Shown here: positions 6,854 to 8,212 of the stretch, one piece after another
Layout of the letters: each line of letters opens with the position of its first letter
Numbering within the stretch: position 1 is the first letter of the stretch
Made by a program: the position numbers and the translations under genes
The notes under the pieces: generated by a model
Seen by the model: the letters and a program-made list of their open reading frames with translations, nothing else
Told to the model about the DNA's origin: nothing
Databases searched by the model: none
NCBI GenBank assembly: GCA_046094425.1
Contig: JBJTHI010000131.1
Coordinates: forward strand, 1-8,212
Origin: JANPCX01 sp046094425
GTDB taxonomy: Bacteria; Pseudomonadota; Gammaproteobacteria; Burkholderiales; Burkholderiaceae_C
Length of the DNA stretch: 8,212 nt
Direction of reading: 5' to 3'

Positions 6854-7381
6854 TTAAGCCGCACCGAGAAGCCTCGAAAATAGTCTGTTCAGAGCGCTAG
6901 ATGGCGTTGGTGCTACATGGCGATTTGGATGCTCGGACGCCGGGGTACTCATAAACACACCATCGTGAACATGGCCAAGACCGGGAGGGCATTGCGGTGC
7001 CCCGATTTGCACAGCGGCACCAAACGACTGCCCCTCAATCCAGCCATGAACGACCAATTGATTCCTTGAACCATCGAGCTCGGCGCCAGATATGCGCCCT
7101 CGGAGTGGGCCGTGATATGAATAAACGGAAGACGTTGCGTAGTCAAAGACAATCACGTCCGAGTCATCCCAAAGCAGCAGGAACTTGGCTGAGTCGTCAA
7201 AGGCGACATGGCCGCCCATGAAATAGAAGTGTTCGATACCTGATATAGGTGGATGGACGGTCAATCGCTCCGGGAACGCTCCCATTCGGTACTCGCGGAG
7301 GTACTCGGACTTCACCGTGCAGCGCCCGTCGGCGGAGGAGGCGTGGTGATGCGTGGCTTGAGTGTCAGATCCAACATTCAT
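6854..7381 (-). CDS. Hypothetical protein, 175 residues, possible beta-propeller-like fragment
   Basis: I do not recognise this protein. It starts at the ATG (7379-7381), with GGGGAA about 7 nt upstream as a plausible ribosome-binding site. The middle (about 48-115) alternates hydrophobic and turn residues: HFYFMGGHVAFDD (51-63), KFLLLWDDSDVIVFDY (66-81), and NQLVVHGW (107-114). This pattern is typical of beta-strands, and the D-D-S-D-V-I-V-F-D arrangement recalls a WD/propeller blade. There is no signal peptide, transmembrane helix or Cys/His cluster. The C-terminus is Pro/Ser-rich with a short basic helix (163-172). Codons such as CGA, AGA, AGG, ATA and CTA, nearly absent from the hslVU block, occur here, which suggests acquired DNA. 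It lies 50 nt downstream of the antitoxin on the same strand and may be a third gene of that operon. It could also be a shortened remnant of a larger protein. Confidence 0.55.
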   Translation of the reverse strand: MNVGSDTQATHHHASSADGRCTVKSEYLREYRMGAFPERLTVHPPISGIEHFYFMGGHVAFDDSAKFLLLWDDSDVIVFDYATSSVYSYHGPLRGRISGAELDGSRNQLVVHGWIEGQSFGAAVQIGAPQCPPGLGHVHDGVFMSTPASEHPNRHVAPTPSSALNRLFSRLLGAA

Positions 7382-7431
7382 AGATTTCCCCAGCTTTGCA
7401 AGATTAAAGCCCTACAAAAAACCCACTCGCT

Positions 7432-7722
7432 TCAGCCATGCAAAGACCTGATCGCCATCTCTGGCGCGGCTGACACGATCTTGAGTAATGCGGCGGCTGG
7501 GCCGGTGGGGTGGCGTCGGTGCTGCTCCCAGTTCTGTAGCGTCTTGACGCTCACTCGCATGAGTTTGGCGAAGTCGCTTTGCGACAGGCCCGTTTGTTCG
7601 CGCACCGCTTTGGCATCAGGCGCAGAAAGCTCAAAGCGCCTGGATGGTTTCGCTTGGCCTTTGTTGATGGCTTGGGCCTGTTTCAAACTGCCCACCAGTT
7701 CTTCAAACAATGTTTTGTCCAT
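7432..7722 (-). CDS. nadS: NadS/HigA2-type XRE-family antitoxin and autorepressor
   Basis: This DNA-binding antitoxin should neutralise the toxin encoded just upstream and repress the operon. A Cro/C1-type helix-turn-helix lies at about residues 46-66 (LSQSDFAKLMRVSVKTLQNWE), followed by the family signature QHRRHPTGPAAALLKIV (67-83). The N-terminal helix MDKTLFEELVGSLKQA, with a flexible stretch after it, is the likely toxin-contacting part. Start choice: there are two in-frame ATGs. The upstream one (7728, giving 98 residues) overlaps the toxin stop as ATGA, but lies only 2 nt from the ribosome-binding site AAGGAG (7731-7736). The second, used here, has 8-nt spacing and gives 96 residues and the usual MDKTLF beginning. 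The order toxin first, antitoxin second is that of higBA-type loci. In E. coli and Vibrio relatives such antitoxins bind a palindrome in the promoter; one is present at 8048-8064. Confidence 0.9.
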   Translation of the reverse strand: MDKTLFEELVGSLKQAQAINKGQAKPSRRFELSAPDAKAVREQTGLSQSDFAKLMRVSVKTLQNWEQHRRHPTGPAAALLKIVSAAPEMAIRSLHG

Positions 7723-7724
7723 GT

Positions 7725-8036
7725 TCATAACTCCTTGACGAGCTCGCGCAAGATAGCCGTTTCCTTATCGCTCAGGTTGTCCTTCTTGGACTTGGGGTAG
7801 ACCAACAGCATGTAAATCTGCTGGTTCTCTTTGATCCAGTAGTAAATGGCGCGTACACCTCCGCTCTTGCCTGTGCCTTGTCCCGCGTGCCGCACCTTGC
7901 GAATGCCACCGCCGCCTTTGATGAGATCGCCACGCTCAGGGTCTTCAAGCAGCGCGTTCTGAAGCTGGCGGTACTGCTCGTCACTGAGCAATTCCAGCAC
8001 TTGGCGGGTGAAGATGGGCGTTTCGATGAATTCCAC
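7725..8036 (-). CDS. HigB2-like toxin of the RelE/ParE superfamily
   Basis: This 103-residue basic protein is a predicted ribosome-dependent mRNA endonuclease. It resembles Vibrio cholerae HigB2: FIETPIF near the N-terminus, LSDEQYRQLQ (17-26), ALLEDPERGDLIKGGGGIRKVR (residues 28-49, a conserved block), the basic loop GQGTGKSGGVRAIYYW (52-67), and the strand QIYMLLVYPKSKKDNLSD (73-90). The RKVR, GKSGG and RxIYY elements make up the usual catalytic and RNA-contact face, and all are present, so the toxin looks intact. The start is a GTG (8034-8036). An in-frame TAG four codons upstream rules out a longer form, and no ribosome-binding site is visible. The stop overlaps or nearly touches the antitoxin start, and the antitoxin's ribosome-binding site lies within the last toxin codons, coupling the two genes. 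Confidence 0.9.
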   Translation of the reverse strand: MEFIETPIFTRQVLELLSDEQYRQLQNALLEDPERGDLIKGGGGIRKVRHAGQGTGKSGGVRAIYYWIKENQQIYMLLVYPKSKKDNLSDKETAILRELVKEL

Positions 8037-8044
8037 GGAATGAT

Positions 8045-8073
8045 TCTATACGCCAATGGCGTATTTTTGACAT
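8045..8073 (-). promoter_or_regulatory. Toxin-antitoxin promoter with a perfect 17-bp palindromic operator
   Basis: Reading the minus strand, ATGTCA (8073-8068) and TATAGA (8050-8045) are 17 bp apart and each match the sigma-70 hexamers at four of six positions. The spacer contains ATACGCCA (8048-8055), one central base, and TGGCGTAT (8057-8064), a perfect palindrome that also covers the first half of the -10. Repressor binding there would block RNA polymerase, which fits autoregulation by the XRE antitoxin. The predicted transcription start falls about 2 nt before the toxin GTG. Confidence 0.72.
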
Positions 8074-8212
8074 AGGGAAACGCTGAACAACCCCGCGAAA
8101 CGAGTGCGCGTGTGAGCTGTGCTGCTGGTTCAGTGATTTGAGGGTGATGTTTCATCGTTTTGTGCGCTCTTTGGCGCATGTTTGAAGCCCTTCTGGGGGC
8201 TCGTGGCGCTTT
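8074..8212. other. Non-coding right end, no gene supported
   Basis: I see no supportable gene in these 139 nt. CTGAAC (8083-8088) and GTTCAG (8128-8133) are inverted 6-mers. AGCCC (8186-8190) and GGGCT (8197-8201) form a short hairpin. On the minus strand, GGGTTGTTCAGCGTTTCCC ends at about 8075 and has the look of an insertion-sequence end, but no transposase is in view. Confidence 0.3.

Noticed and set aside
7385..7434. Intrinsic terminator after the antitoxin
   Set aside because: A T6 run is present on the minus strand just after the stop, but the preceding bases do not form a GC-rich stem.
7253..7738. 161-codon plus-strand frame across the antitoxin and hypothetical gene
   Set aside because: It is antisense to a well-supported XRE antitoxin, with no recognisable domain and an improbable amino-acid mix.
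7772..8179. 135-codon minus-strand frame extending upstream of the toxin
   Set aside because: It overlaps the toxin in another frame. The first part could be the start of some other protein, but nothing matches a known family.

Overview
The window looks like chromosome from a betaproteobacterium of the order Burkholderiales, most likely a Comamonadaceae-type organism. This rests on protein character (an HslV with a short MDQFHG leader before TTIVS, a single-cysteine DksA, a CorC of the proteobacterial YbeX type), on GC-rich third positions in the core genes, and on the gene order yjiA/COG0523 - dksA - STAS protein - hslV - hslU. The family-level placement is an inference; no rRNA or tRNA gene is present to confirm it.

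Layout. Positions 1-659 (minus strand) hold the first 219 codons of corC, which runs off the left edge. A 129-nt divergent intergenic region with two inverted repeats separates it from a plus-strand block: a COG0523/YjiA GTPase (789-1829), dksA with a very long Lys/Ala/Pro-rich N-terminal tail (2020-3066), a 563-residue protein with two copies of a helical-repeat plus STAS-like unit (3100-4791), and hslV-hslU (4841-6711), whose coding regions overlap by 4 nt. Beyond hslU, all genes are on the minus strand and look accessory: an unrecognised 175-residue protein (6854-7381), an XRE-family antitoxin of the NadS/HigA2 type (7432-7722), and a HigB2/RelE-like toxin (7725-8036). A perfect 17-bp palindrome sits in the promoter spacer in front of the toxin. 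The last ~140 nt hold no gene I can support.

How the parts relate. HslV and HslU together form the ATP-dependent HslVU protease. DksA acts with ppGpp on RNA polymerase. This DksA lacks three of the four zinc-finger cysteines and lies directly downstream of a putative zinc-handling GTPase with a histidine-rich loop, which suggests a metal theme. The toxin-antitoxin pair and the 175-residue gene behind it form a separate module, probably acquired, convergent to the housekeeping block. No wholly new system is evident. The points most worth following up are the histone-H1-like tail on DksA, the duplicated STAS-like protein, the metal-themed gene pairing, and the operator and start-site details of the toxin locus with its third gene.
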